Shown here: piece after piece, positions 20,288-29,542 of the stretch
How the letters are laid out: every line of letters starts with the position of its first letter
How positions within the stretch are numbered: the stretch's first letter is position 1
From: Vreelandella glaciei
GTDB taxonomy: Bacteria > Pseudomonadota > Gammaproteobacteria > Pseudomonadales > Halomonadaceae
Reading direction: 5' to 3'
Length of the DNA: 64,000 nt
NCBI RefSeq assembly: GCF_013415125.1
Contig: NZ_JACCDE010000012.1
Location: 61,344 to 125,343 of the forward strand
Position numbers and translations under genes: made by a program
The notes under the pieces: model-generated
What the model was told of the DNA's origin: nothing
Seen by the model: only the letters and a program-made list of their open reading frames with translations
The model's database searches: none

Positions 20288-20910
20288 ATGTCCCGCTGTT
20301 TTTGCTGGCGAGCAGCCTGTTTAACGCTACCGCTTACGCCGCGCAAATAACGATACACAATGCTGAAGGGTTACCGCTTGAAAACGCCGTTGTTGAGGTT
20401 TACTACGACACTGAAGCAAATCAGCCTCAAGAACAGAATATTTATCAGCGCGATGCGGCTTTTCATCCCAGAGTGCTAACAGTGCCCACCGGCAGTTATG
20501 TTGCCTTTCCCAATCAGGACACCACACGCCTCCACGTCTACTCATTTTCACCGGCGAAAACGTTTGATTTGAATCTGTATCTACAGGAAACACCCAAGCC
20601 CGTTCATTTTGATCAGTAAGGGGTCGTCGTATTGGGATGCAATATCCATGACCATATGCAGGCATTCATTGTGGTGAGTGACGCCCCTTATGCAGCGACA
20701 ACGGATTTGGAAGGCATGCTTACCTTACCTGCTCGCCTGGCCAGCATCGCGTTCGGGTTTGGCATCTATGTCTCGATGACAGACAGCAAGTCTAGTGGGA
20801 AGGCACCATTACCGATACAGACCAACTGGACGTCCGATTAGAACTAAATGCGGTACCTCCAGCGCCAACGCTGTCTCCTCTTCAGCAACGGTTTAGAGAC
20901 GCTAGTTAGG
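20288..20910 (+). pseudogene. Broken cupredoxin-like gene ('methylamine utilization protein' family)
   Basis: The conceptual product has a signal-peptide-like start (LLASSLFNATAYAAQ), a carboxypeptidase-regulatory-like part, PTGSYVAFPNQD, and then GVVVLGCNIHDHMQAFIVVS, the blue-copper-like motif of small periplasmic proteins annotated as methylamine utilization proteins. An in-frame TAA (20617-20619) interrupts it between FDQ and GVVVLG. A frameshift near 20760-20800 displaces the C-terminus, where another frame gives LDVRLELNAVPPAP. No ATG in frame begins it: the ATG at 20288 is out of frame by one. The gene is therefore dead or badly damaged. Confidence 0.75.
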
Positions 20911-20959
20911 CATTACCTACTGCTTACAAGATGTTGATCCGCCATTTTCTTAGGTCGCT

Positions 20960-21260
20960 ATGCGCTTTCGAACGCGCCTGATGCTGGTACTGCTAACGGT
21001 GGTGATTGTTTCTCAACTTGCCACTGGTGTGGAGTTTCTACGCGCTACGCAAAACGACGTTCTTGCAAAAGGCTCCGAACGCTTAGAAGTGGGCACCAAC
21101 GTATTGCAGCAGTTATTGGATGCGCGCGGCGAACAATTAAGCAATAACGTTGGCTATCCTCGCCGAAGACTTCGGCTTTAAGAGCGTCGTTTCTACCCAG
21201 GATACCGAAACCCTCTACTCCGTGCTGACCAACCATGTCGACCGTGCCACCGCGCTGTAA
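20960..21260 (+). pseudogene. N-terminal fragment of a CACHE-type sensor (probable GGDEF/EAL protein)
   Basis: The ATG at 20960 opens MRFRTRLMLVLLTVVIVSQ, a membrane anchor, followed by the start of a periplasmic sensor domain. After GEQLSNN a single-base shift near 21143 moves the continuation (AILAEDFGFKSVVSTQDTET, then LYSVLTNHVDRATAL) to another frame, and homology stops at 21257, where IS110-like sequence begins. Such sensors often follow the cupredoxin-like gene upstream, so this looks like the remains of a two-gene signalling unit. Confidence 0.7.
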
Positions 21261-22017
21261 AACGAGTGAGGAAACAATTCGTCAAAGCTTGGAGGGCCAC
21301 TACCGTGAGGAACATTTACTAGCGCTGCGTCAGTCTCTCTCCTTGTACGATACCTACCATGAGCATGTCGCCGAGTGCGATCAGTTTATTGAAGCGACTC
21401 TCAAACGACTTTCACTTACAACGCCAATGCCGGAAAGCTCGCTGCCTGCCGCTCGACATCGGGATGCCAACCCTAATGCACCTGCATTCGATGTACGCAA
21501 TGGCCTGTATCAGGTTCTGGGCATTGACCTAACTCAGATCCATGGCCTTGGTCCCTATTTGGTACTCAAGCTAATTAGCGAGTGTGGCACTGATATGCGT
21601 CGCTGGACCATGGTCAAGCACTTTACCTCCTGGCTAGCGTTGTCACCGGGAAGCAAGATCTCTGTTGGCAAAGTGCTATCGTCAAGAACCCGACGAACCA
21701 AGAAGCGAGCGGCTGCCTTGCTGCGTCTGACTGCTACGATGGTTGGACGCTCCCAAACAGCTCTTGGTGCGTTCTACCGCCGTTTGTCGAGTCGACTAGG
21801 TAATGCTAAGGAGGTCACTGCGACAGCAAGGAAAATTGCAGTTTTATTTTATAACGTCCTGCGGCATGGCTGAGTTTATCAAGACCCCGGTGCTGACTAT
21901 TATGAGGAACGCTACCATCAACGTATTCTTCGCAACTTACAACGTCGTGCGCAATCATTAGGCTTTGAATTGGCCAGCAGACCCCAGACAGCGGGTTTCT
22001 TAGGAAGAGTTGGATGA
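21235..22017 (+). pseudogene. IS110-family transposase remnant (C-terminal half)
   Basis: A 212-aa open part contains the helix-hairpin region HGLGPYLVLKLISECG and a Transposase_20-type domain (WLALSPGSKISVGKVLSS onward, ending ARKIAVLFYNVLRHG). The remaining C-terminus continues in other frames past 21873 (GADYYEERYHQRILRNLQRR, then FLGRVG and stop at 22017). The N-terminal DEDD catalytic domain is absent, so it cannot transpose. It abuts the CACHE fragment directly at about 21250, marking the original break. Confidence 0.8.
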
Positions 22018-22104
22018 GTTTTATAAACTGTTAAATGTAACCAGCGCGCGGAGACACGACAAAAGCAACAAAGAGTGATAAAGCAGCCGCGTAATCTGTA
22101 TTTT

Positions 22105-22785
22105 CTATGTTGCACATAAGTCTCTATGATCAATGCGTCCTGTAGGACAACGAAACGCTACATACCTCAGGCTTCCCTGATTGTTATCAAACAGACTGAC
22201 GTCGGGATCCAAGAAGCTAGTAGCCGAACTAGCCTTAATATGTACTACCGCGTAATTCCAATCATAGGTTGAAATGCCTTTCGGATGCACTCGTGTGCCG
22301 GTAATAGCATCGTAACTATTCTTCACCATTTGTGTGAGGCTATAGCTTTTACAGCCCCTGAAATCGCTTGATCTCTGGTTCACAAAACAGTGGGCAACAA
22401 TGACTGGAAAGCTGCATTTATTAACAAATTCACGTGCTTGTTCGTCGACACCAGGAACTTGTCTTGCTTGTCTGATTGATATGCATTGCTCTGTAACAAA
22501 AGTAATTGGCGCTTTTCCGCTTTGTTGGCCGACGGAACCGTTCGAGTTGGCCTGTTGCAACCCAGATCCAGACCTCCCGTAATATTGATCTGTTGATCTA
22601 TTAAACGCCTCTAGATCAAAATCTGGATTTTTTACTGACGCAACGCCTGCGGCGATCCCCAACACGCTCGGATGGATTAAACCATCATGTGTACATCCTG
22701 TAGCTCCCACGAGCATCAGAAAGCTGATAGCCTTTAAAATGCGAAAAAACATAAAAAATTTTGGAAATTTATTTTCACTAGCCAT
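22105..22785 (-). CDS. Orphan hypothetical lipoprotein, 226 aa
   Basis: The N-terminus has a hydrophobic stretch and lipobox GATGC (Cys at residue 31), so the mature protein is expected to be anchored in a membrane. The rest has several cysteines (QC, KC, HC, GC, RC, LC), which could form disulfides, and Ser/Gly/Asn-rich linkers. I recognise no family. Base composition is visibly more AT-rich than in neighbouring genes, and it lies between two insertion sequence remnants, so horizontal acquisition is likely. GGGAAGG lies ahead of the ATG. Confidence 0.6.
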   Translation of the reverse strand: MASENKFPKFFMFFRILKAISFLMLVGATGCTHDGLIHPSVLGIAAGVASVKNPDFDLEAFNRSTDQYYGRSGSGLQQANSNGSVGQQSGKAPITFVTEQCISIRQARQVPGVDEQAREFVNKCSFPVIVAHCFVNQRSSDFRGCKSYSLTQMVKNSYDAITGTRVHPKGISTYDWNYAVVHIKASSATSFLDPDVSLFDNNQGSLRYVAFRCPTGRIDHRDLCAT

Positions 22786-23016
22786 AATTTTTTGCCTTCC
22801 CGATTTTTTTGCTACTAGTGGCCAAGACGCCTATAGGTAATAGCAAAATAAATTCTCTGTGCATCTCCCCCTTAGGGTATTGGTGCCATTTGATGCTACT
22901 TCGCTTTCTTCCGACATTCCCCAAATAGTCAGCCGGTAGGCGTCATAATCGACTGATCAGGCTAGTAGATTAAGTTTTCAGCCCTCCAAGTGTCGTCTCT
23001 AATTTCTATAAATCAT

Positions 23017-23758
23017 TGTGGACCCCGTCGTCAAGACCAGTGATGCTTTTAAATTAAGATAAAATGCCTATGGGGTTAAAGTGCTTGTTCACGCGGCTTG
23101 CGGCCACTGGACGTTAGTTCCATGTGCCTCAGCCGGTGTCTTGTCATTGAGCGATTGGTGAGGGCGCTCATGGTTATAAAACTCGAAGTAGGTACTCAAT
23201 CCCTCCCGTGCTGCCTGCATCGTTTGGTATTGCTTTAGATAGACCCCCTCGTACTTAACTGAGCGCCAAAGCCGCTCAACAAAAATGTTATCCAACACTC
23301 GGTCTTTGCCATCCATGCTGATGTGAATGTCATGAGCCTTGAGAACGCCCGTAAACACCTCGCTAGTGAACTGGCTGCGTTGGTCGGTATTTAAATGTGC
23401 CTGGTGCGCCATAGCGCTCCAGAGCCTCTTCAAGCGCGTCGACGCAAAACGCCGTATCCATGTATTCGACAGCCGCCATGACAATACCTGGCGGCTGTGC
23501 CAGTCGATAACTGCCACCAGATAGGCGAACCCTCGGCCTACTCTGATGTAGGTAGTAATATCGGTCGAATATACCTGGCCGAAGAGGCATGCACACCGAA
23601 CTGTGAGGACAGCTGAGCCACTGTCTTATCTCCTCGAATTGCCTTCATGGCAACCTTGGCCTTGAATTCACTATTGAACTGTTTTCTCGCCACGTTACTT
23701 CTCCAGAATTATCGTGGCATTCTATCTAAGCCAGTGGTCTAAATCATGGGATCCACTA
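23017..23758 (-). mobile_element. Internally deleted IS3-family element
   Basis: The ends carry imperfect inverted repeats of about 25 bp: inward from 23017 TGTGGACCCCGTCG and inward from 23758 TAGTGGATCCCATG, both continuing to AGACCA(G/C)TG. Inside are the first part of OrfA and the C-terminal half of OrfB, with everything between deleted. No target-site duplication was recognised. Confidence 0.7.
23089..23693 (-). pseudogene. Fused and frameshifted IS3 OrfA/OrfB remnant
   Basis: From a GTG at 23693 the minus strand reads MARKQFNSEFKAKVAMKAIR and then GVHASS, the OrfA start. It then jumps straight to the rve integrase part of OrfB (AVIDWHSRQVLSWRLSNT, MDTAFCVDALEEALERYG, SQFTSEVFTGVLKAHDI, FVERLWRSVKYEGVYLKQY), which is spread over at least two frames. 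The end ERPHQSLNDKTPAEAHG is intact. Deletion and frameshifts make it non-functional. Confidence 0.8.
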
Positions 23759-23797
23759 TACTTTCAACCCAGCCGATTTTGATATTTCAAAAAAAAA

Positions 23798-23818
23798 GCC
23801 AGCCCAATATGGGCTGGC
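23798..23818 (-). terminator. Intrinsic terminator of the 40-aa membrane protein gene
   Basis: A 9-bp stem (GCCAGCCCA / TGGGCTGGC) and 3-nt loop, followed on the minus strand by nine T. It lies 63 nt beyond the stop of the small gene at 23882-24004. Confidence 0.88.
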
Positions 23819-23881
23819 AAAAGGAAGTTTACTAAGTTAGCAAACCCCCTCCCCTGACAAGGTTTACATGAACGGGATAAG

Positions 23882-24004
23882 CTACTTTTTGCGCTCATCT
23901 TTACGCAGATGATCGCGAATCACGAAGCCAACCCAGCCCACCATAAAAGCGATCACTAACGCGACGGTGGCCAAGCCGAAAACAATTGTGTCATCCCAAT
24001 ACAT
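23882..24004 (-). CDS. 40-aa single-span membrane protein, probably induced without oxygen
   Basis: The peptide begins MYWDDTIVFGL, has one transmembrane helix (about residues 8-30) and ends in the basic tail RDHLRKDERKK, so the C-terminus is probably cytosolic. I do not recognise a named family. That it is a real gene is supported by a strong ribosome site (GGGAGG) seven bases before the ATG, a dedicated terminator, and a promoter with an FNR/ANR-like box. Small proteins of this form are often oxidase or respiratory-complex accessories, but no partner gene is adjacent. Confidence 0.7.
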   Translation of the reverse strand: MYWDDTIVFGLATVALVIAFMVGWVGFVIRDHLRKDERKK

Positions 24005-24035
24005 GGTGAATCCTCCCGCCGTGATGTATGCGTTG

Positions 24036-24077
24036 ATACTAGTCACTCAACGGCGGGAGAATGCTGATCTAGGTCAA
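24036..24077 (-). promoter_or_regulatory. FNR/ANR-type promoter ahead of the 40-aa protein
   Basis: On the minus strand TTGACCTAGATCAG (24064-24077) matches the FNR consensus TTGAT-N4-ATCAA at 8 of 10 positions. A -10-like TAGTAT lies at 24036-24041. If transcription starts near 24030, the box is centred at about -41, the class II activation position. Confidence 0.6.
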
Positions 24078-24157
24078 GTGGCGAGTGGCGCGAGTAAGCG
24101 GTTGAACAGGAAATTGATACTAGTCAATTTTTGGGCGTTCATAGCAGCGCTACCACG

Positions 24158-24676
24158 CTATAGTACTTTACGGTCTTCAACCTTGCTGTGCTCGGTGCCC
24201 GGCGGTAACGGGTGTCCTTTGGCAAGCTCTGCGCGGGTGGCGTCGCGTACGTCCAGAATCGTTACCTGATAGTTCAGCGTGCGGCCCGCCAGCGGGTGGT
24301 TGGTATCCACGGTAACTCGATCGCCATTGATTTCCAGCACGGTGACAATTTGTGGCCCAGCTTCACCTTCGGTTTGAAAGCGGCTACCCGGCTGCAGCTC
24401 AGCGTTACCAAAAGAGCCGCGACTAACTTCTTGAATCAGCGCCTCGTTGCGCACACCGTAGGCATCCGCAGGCATGAGCTGAACGCTTAGCTCGGCGCCA
24501 ACAGTTTGGCCCGCTAACGCATTTTCTAGCCCAGGTACAATATTGTCGTGCCCATGCAAGTACTCCAACGGCTTATTGCGCGCCTGGGAGTCATCCAATA
24601 CCTGCTTGCTGCCATCGTTGAGCACGTCGCTGAGGACATAGTGCAAGGTAACTACCTGATGCGCCGTAATCGACAT
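24158..24676 (-). CDS. slyD: FKBP-type peptidyl-prolyl isomerase SlyD
   Basis: A 172-aa cytosolic prolyl isomerase and chaperone. It begins VVTLHYVLSD and has the FKBP core (PLEYLHGHDNIVPGLENALA, residues about 37-56), the inserted flap (DAYGVRNEALIQEV) and then VTVDTNHPLAGRTLNYQV. The C-terminus (PPGTEHSKVEDRKVL) lacks the long His/Cys-rich metal-binding tail of E. coli SlyD, so nickel handling is probably reduced. It is monocistronic and divergent from the MFS gene. Confidence 0.9.
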   Translation of the reverse strand: MSITAHQVVTLHYVLSDVLNDGSKQVLDDSQARNKPLEYLHGHDNIVPGLENALAGQTVGAELSVQLMPADAYGVRNEALIQEVSRGSFGNAELQPGSRFQTEGEAGPQIVTVLEINGDRVTVDTNHPLAGRTLNYQVTILDVRDATRAELAKGHPLPPGTEHSKVEDRKVL

Positions 24677-24776
24677 GGAAAACTCCTCTCCGGTAAGCTG
24701 TCGGCTTTGTAATCGAACACTGCATCAGTTTATCACTTGGCCGTTGCCAGCGTCTTTCCACTTGGAGTAGCGTTTA

Positions 24777-26138
24777 ATGTTAAACCCCACCCCCCAGCGC
24801 AGTTGGCTTGCTGCACTGGCTATTTATTGTCGTGCGCCCGTTATTACCATGCTGTTTTTGGGGTTTTCTGCAGGCCTGCCGTTTCTGCTGGTATTTTCCA
24901 CGCTCTCCGCCTGGCTACGCAGTGATGGCGTCGAAGTCGCGGCCATCGGCTTTTTTGCTTGGATCGGCATGCTCTATTCGATCAAGTTTTTCTGGGCACC
25001 GGTGGTTGACCGATTAGCGCTACCGCTATTGACCCGCGCGTTTGGTCAACGCCGCGGCTGGATGCTGTTAGCCCAGGGGACAATTGCCGCCGGACTGGTA
25101 GGGCTGGCCGGTTTAAGCCCGGTGGGTAATCTCGGTTGGGTGGCGCTGTTTGCCCTGCTAGTAGCGTTTGGCTCAGCGACGCAAGATATCGCCATCGACG
25201 CCTACCGGATTGAATCTGCCGATGACGATGTTCAGGCCGCCATGGCCTCGACCTATATTATTGGCTATCGCGGTGGGCTTCTGGCCGCGGGTGCTGGCGC
25301 GCTGTATATCGCGGCGTCGGCCTCTTGGGATGCGGCGTATATGAGCATGGCGGCACTGATGAGCATTGGCGTGCTTACCGTGCTGCTGCGACCAGAACCC
25401 AAACGGGCATCGCTCTCTATTCAGCTTATTCATGAACCCAAAGTCCGCGCATTTATTCGCGCCAGCCGCGGCAAACCAAAAATCTTACGCCGCTTAGGCG
25501 CCTGGAGTATTGGGGCATTGGTCTGCCCATTCACTGACTTCTTCAGCCGCTATGGTGTAAAAGCGCTGTGGATTTTGGTGTTTATTGCGGTGTTTAGAAT
25601 CAGCGATTTGGCCATGGCCTCCATGGCTAATCCGCTATATATCGATCTGGGCTTTTCGCTGGCAGAGATTGCTAACGTGACCAATATATTTGGCATTGCG
25701 ATGAGTATTACTGGCGGGATATTAGGCGGACTTTTCGTGGCCCGCTACGGCATCGGCCCACTGCTGATCTTCGGCGCGGGGTTGGTGATGGTAACGAACT
25801 TGCTGTTTGCGGTGCTTGCCTTGGTGGGTAACCAACTGCCCATGCTGGTGGTCACGATTATCGGCGATAACCTCGCCAACGGTTTAGCCAGCGCGGTGTT
25901 TATCGCCTTCCTTTCCAGCCTCACATCTCGCGCCTATACCGCAACGCAGTACGCGCTTTTCTCATCGCTAATGACGCTACCAGGAAAGTTTTTGAGCGGG
26001 TTTGGCGGCTTGGTCGTTACCTCACAGGGCTACCCAAGCTTCTTTGTCATCGCAACGCTACTGGGCCTGCCCGCCATTATCCTGGCGATTTGGATCAGCC
26101 GAGACAAGCAGCTAGTGCCTACCCCCAAGCCTGCTTAA
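24777..26138 (+). CDS. MFS transporter, AmpG-like
   Basis: An inner-membrane protein of 453 aa with about 12 hydrophobic helices. The opening LGFSAGLPFLLVFSTLSAWL and FFWAPVVDRLALPLLTRAFG match the AmpG/acetyl-CoA transporter group of the major facilitator family. AmpG imports anhydromuropeptides for cell-wall recycling. That role fits the sequence but is not proven by context. GGAG lies nine bases before the ATG. Confidence 0.85.
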   Translation: MLNPTPQRSWLAALAIYCRAPVITMLFLGFSAGLPFLLVFSTLSAWLRSDGVEVAAIGFFAWIGMLYSIKFFWAPVVDRLALPLLTRAFGQRRGWMLLAQGTIAAGLVGLAGLSPVGNLGWVALFALLVAFGSATQDIAIDAYRIESADDDVQAAMASTYIIGYRGGLLAAGAGALYIAASASWDAAYMSMAALMSIGVLTVLLRPEPKRASLSIQLIHEPKVRAFIRASRGKPKILRRLGAWSIGALVCPFTDFFSRYGVKALWILVFIAVFRISDLAMASMANPLYIDLGFSLAEIANVTNIFGIAMSITGGILGGLFVARYGIGPLLIFGAGLVMVTNLLFAVLALVGNQLPMLVVTIIGDNLANGLASAVFIAFLSSLTSRAYTATQYALFSSLMTLPGKFLSGFGGLVVTSQGYPSFFVIATLLGLPAIILAIWISRDKQLVPTPKPA

Positions 26139-26178
26139 ACAGGCTTGAAGGCTTAGACGAGTGAAGAGAAAATTTGGA

Positions 26179-27996
26179 CTAGCGGTGTGTTTCGAGCCAA
26201 TCCAAGGCCCCTGGCGTAGTGCGCCACTGATCGCGCATCAAGGTGCGGTACTGCCACGCTTCCGCCCGTGAGCCGGGGTCAACCTGGCCATCGGGATGAG
26301 GCATGGAAGGCCGCGGGCTATCTGCGCAAATCAGCTCTAACGCGTAGCGGTTATGGCCCAGCACATCGCCAAGCGCGGCTTCTGCGGCCTCCCGCTGCTC
26401 TAACCGATAGAGCGCCAGGGTTTTACCCATTAAAAGCCCCAGCACCAGCGAGCCGTCGTCGTCATTCTCTTCCGCCAGCGCCAGCGCTTCTTCGTTGCGG
26501 TCATCCCGCAGTAGTTGGTCCAGCACCAGCTCGCGCAGCCCCAAGCTATCTTCCTGATCGATCAACAGTAACTCTTCGGCCAACTTACGGGAGTGCTGAC
26601 GCGCACCGCGCTCCATTCCCACTACCAGCGCCAAGCCAGTACGTAGCAACATCGCGTTGTTGGCATCATCCCAACACAGGTTGCCGTCGCCTTCGGCGCG
26701 GGCTTGCTCCAACCAGCGCGAGAGGCGCAGCGCCAGTGGCTCCAGCAGGCTTGGCGCCATCCAAGGCAGGCTGCCAAAGCGGCTGGTAAGTGCCAACGTT
26801 AAGTCTTGCACTACCTGCGGGGCATCTAGCCACTCAGGATGCGCGCACAGCGCCGACATCCACTCAATGGCGTTGCCCCAGGGGTCATCACGAAAACCCA
26901 GCGCGACATCTTCATCGACCAGTACTTGAAACTGCTCATGCCAGCCGGCAAACAGCGTGGCTTCACGGGCGCTGGTGTTATACAGCAATCGGCCACTTTC
27001 AGGATCGGCGCTGACATCGATTTTGGGCGCGGTAGGCAGCGCGGCCAGCAATGCTTGAAGCGCCACCAGCGGAGTAGCGAGATCCTCTTCTGCGCTGAGC
27101 AATTGGTCAGCCAGCGTCGCGCCGGGGTTATCCGCCAGTGCGGCTAGAAACTCCAACTGATCTTCGTCCAGCTCGCCTTGGCGAACCAGGCGGCGATACC
27201 AGAAGTTAGCGCGCTCTTTGGCTTCCTGTTCATGACCTTCATGCAGCAGCAGCATGGCTTCAATGTAAGCCAAGGTAGGCGAGTCAGGCAGCGCCTGTTG
27301 GGCTTTCACGAATGCCCCGCGAGCGCTATCCAGATCATCGTTATCGAGGTGCATCAAGCACAGTCGTTCAAGGGCAACGCCGCGTAAGAACAGCGGCCCA
27401 CGTTCCATCACCTCGTCAAGCAAATCGGCGCGCTTGCGGGTGAACCCGCGCTCTTGATAAATATCCAGCAGGATTTCAAAAGCGGGTTCCGCCTGCTCCG
27501 GCAGACGTGACCAATCGCTACCGTCGAACAGCGATTCAAGAATTTGCATTGCGCGGCCTGTTTGACCGCTTTCAGCGGCGATCAACCCGGCTTCAAGCAG
27601 CGCTTGAGGGGGCGCGTGCTGGCTATCTAACGCCGCTTTCAAGGTGGCGCCCTTCCACTCACGTAGCGACAGCATCCACATCATCTGATCAGGGATATCG
27701 GTGGGAAACTCAATCTTGTAGCAGCACTGCTTGAACTTACGCCCAGAGTCGCACCAGCAAGGCTCATTACGACCCGGTGTAGCGAGTGGCTCGCAGGTAA
27801 AATTAAGCCGCTCCAGCGGCGTTTGCGACCACAGCACGGGCGCTAATGCCTGAACCATTGCCACATCGCCTGCAAATGAGTCCGCCCCTTTGGCGCGCAC
27901 CCAGGTCATGAAGTCCGGATAGTGTTCTTGTTGCCTGATTGCCGAGAGTGCCCCGGAGGCAAATCCCAGCAGCTGATCGACCCATACCGCCAGCAT
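26179..27996 (-). CDS. SEC-C motif protein with TPR-like repeats
   Basis: A 605-aa cytosolic protein. A zinc-binding SEC-C motif (PGRNEPCWCDSGRKFKQCC) lies at about residues 75-93. The rest is a long series of helical, Leu/Ala-rich segments like tetratricopeptide repeats (for example LIAAESGQTGRAMQILESLF). SEC-C motifs bind zinc and occur on SecA and on proteins of unknown role. The ATG at 27996 follows GGAG; an in-frame GTG at 28008 has no ribosome site. Its function is not known. Confidence 0.75.
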   Translation of the reverse strand: MLAVWVDQLLGFASGALSAIRQQEHYPDFMTWVRAKGADSFAGDVAMVQALAPVLWSQTPLERLNFTCEPLATPGRNEPCWCDSGRKFKQCCYKIEFPTDIPDQMMWMLSLREWKGATLKAALDSQHAPPQALLEAGLIAAESGQTGRAMQILESLFDGSDWSRLPEQAEPAFEILLDIYQERGFTRKRADLLDEVMERGPLFLRGVALERLCLMHLDNDDLDSARGAFVKAQQALPDSPTLAYIEAMLLLHEGHEQEAKERANFWYRRLVRQGELDEDQLEFLAALADNPGATLADQLLSAEEDLATPLVALQALLAALPTAPKIDVSADPESGRLLYNTSAREATLFAGWHEQFQVLVDEDVALGFRDDPWGNAIEWMSALCAHPEWLDAPQVVQDLTLALTSRFGSLPWMAPSLLEPLALRLSRWLEQARAEGDGNLCWDDANNAMLLRTGLALVVGMERGARQHSRKLAEELLLIDQEDSLGLRELVLDQLLRDDRNEEALALAEENDDDGSLVLGLLMGKTLALYRLEQREAAEAALGDVLGHNRYALELICADSPRPSMPHPDGQVDPGSRAEAWQYRTLMRDQWRTTPGALDWLETHR

Positions 27997-28102
27997 TGCC
28001 GTCTCCACTGTGTTTTACGATGACCCGTAATCGATGTCTAAAATGAAAGCGGCATAGTTTATCACGAAGGCCGACGCCCTCGCAGCGGCAATCGGTTTAT
28101 CG

Positions 28103-29344
28103 TTAATGGGCCCGTTGTAACAATGGGGTCGTACGCTCATTCATATCCAATCGCGCGCCTAAACGCACAAGATTCCAGTAGTGACCGTTGAGCGCGCGTG
28201 AAAGCAGCAGTGTATCTGCAGGTGGCTGCAGGCGGTCCATGGCCGCCCAGACCTTTGGGGTTAGCTCTCGTAACTGACGATGTACCCGCACATCGCTGAA
28301 ATCCTGCTCACCCGGTGCGAACAGTGGCGCGATACACTCCGCCGATTCGCGATAGAGCGCTAACGGCGCGCCCTGCCCTTGGCGACCGCCCATCTGCATC
28401 AGCGCCTCATCCATGCCCATGGGGTCATGCTTTAACGTGGCATCAAGCAGCTGCATCATCGCTTTGATGCGCGTCTCCGGCACGGCGATCACCGCGCCTA
28501 AATCGTAAATCACCAGTCGCCCTTGGGCATCGGCAGCGAAGTTACCCGCATGGGGGTCAGCGTGCAGTTCGCCGTAGGTAAATAGCTCCTGAGTAATCCA
28601 ATCAGCTAATGTTTGGGCCATGCCCTGGCGCGTCGCATCATCGGCATCCGCCAACTCTCGCAACGGCGTGCCGTCGACAAAGCGCATCGCCAGCACGTGT
28701 TGCCCGGAAAGCGCAGGCAGCGGCTCGGGAATGACAAGCCTGGGGTCATCTTTGTAACGTTCACGGTAACGGGCCAAGGCATCGGCTTCAGCGTGATAAT
28801 CCAGCTCTCCCCTGAGGCTTTCGGCGAGCTCATCAAACAGGGCATCCAACCGCGCCTGTGGCACCTTAAACCAACGGCCTAACCGCATAATGCGCCGCAC
28901 CTGAACCAAATCACTCTCTAATACATCGGCAAGGCCCGGATACTGCACCTTGAGCACTACCGTTTCACCCTCATGGGTGGTGGCACGGTGCACCTGACCC
29001 ATGGAGGCACTGGCAAACGGCCGCTCCTCGATTTTGCTGAAGTAGAAGTCGATATCGCCATATTGCAGTACCAACGCTTCTCGAATCCGCGGCCACGGCA
29101 TGGGTTCGGCTTGGCGCTGCAGGCGAGCTAACTCCTCGGCAAGATCCGGGGGCAGCAGGTCATCCCATTGCGACATGATTTGCGCAAGCTTCATGGCCGG
29201 GCCTTTAAGCTCTGAAAGCCCTTCAAATAGCGCTTCGCCCAAAGCACGCCAATCTGCCTGACCGCCTAAGCGGGTTTTCAGCAACGCCCCACCGGTGCGT
29301 GCGCCCAACCCCATCAAACGTCGTGTTCTGCCTCGTTCGCGCAT
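28103..29344 (-). CDS. ABC1/ADCK (UbiB-like) atypical kinase
   Basis: A 413-aa member of the UbiB/AarF kinase-like family. It has the KxGQ-type helix as KLAQIMSQWDD, the Ala-rich loop ASASMGQVHRA, the Lys-containing VVLKVQYPG, the catalytic HADPHAGNF and metal-binding YDLGAV. The family supports quinone synthesis or lipid handling. This is not canonical ubiB: it is shorter, lacks the C-terminal membrane helices, and is not next to ubiE/ubiJ. The ATG at 29344 follows AAGGGGT; a 12-residue extension to 29380 is possible. Confidence 0.85.
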   Translation of the reverse strand: MRERGRTRRLMGLGARTGGALLKTRLGGQADWRALGEALFEGLSELKGPAMKLAQIMSQWDDLLPPDLAEELARLQRQAEPMPWPRIREALVLQYGDIDFYFSKIEERPFASASMGQVHRATTHEGETVVLKVQYPGLADVLESDLVQVRRIMRLGRWFKVPQARLDALFDELAESLRGELDYHAEADALARYRERYKDDPRLVIPEPLPALSGQHVLAMRFVDGTPLRELADADDATRQGMAQTLADWITQELFTYGELHADPHAGNFAADAQGRLVIYDLGAVIAVPETRIKAMMQLLDATLKHDPMGMDEALMQMGGRQGQGAPLALYRESAECIAPLFAPGEQDFSDVRVHRQLRELTPKVWAAMDRLQPPADTLLLSRALNGHYWNLVRLGARLDMNERTTPLLQRAH

Positions 29345-29542
29345 GCTTATACCCCTTAAAAACCCATCCCGATGACCCAACTCAGTCTCACTACAAACAA
29401 TTATCTATACAAACTTTGTACAAACTAACAGCATTGACAACTTATCGCATCACTCTACTGCCTTACTGCCCCACCCACCAATGCCAGTCAAGCGTCTGCT
29501 ACCATAGGCACCATCAAAGGATACGATGAAGGCTTCGCTGCT

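Noticed and set aside
20302..20841. Two independent small genes (20302-20619 and 20632-20841)
   Set aside because: They lie in the same frame, separated by one stop, and together give one recognisable protein.
26127..26146. Terminator after the AmpG-like gene (AAGCCTG / CAGGCTT)
   Set aside because: The stem is only 7 bp, includes the stop codon, and no T-run follows on either strand.
26268..26789. Plus-strand reading frame of 173 aa opposite the SEC-C gene
   Set aside because: Arg/Pro-rich composition typical of an antisense shadow; the minus-strand gene has a clear zinc motif and ribosome site.
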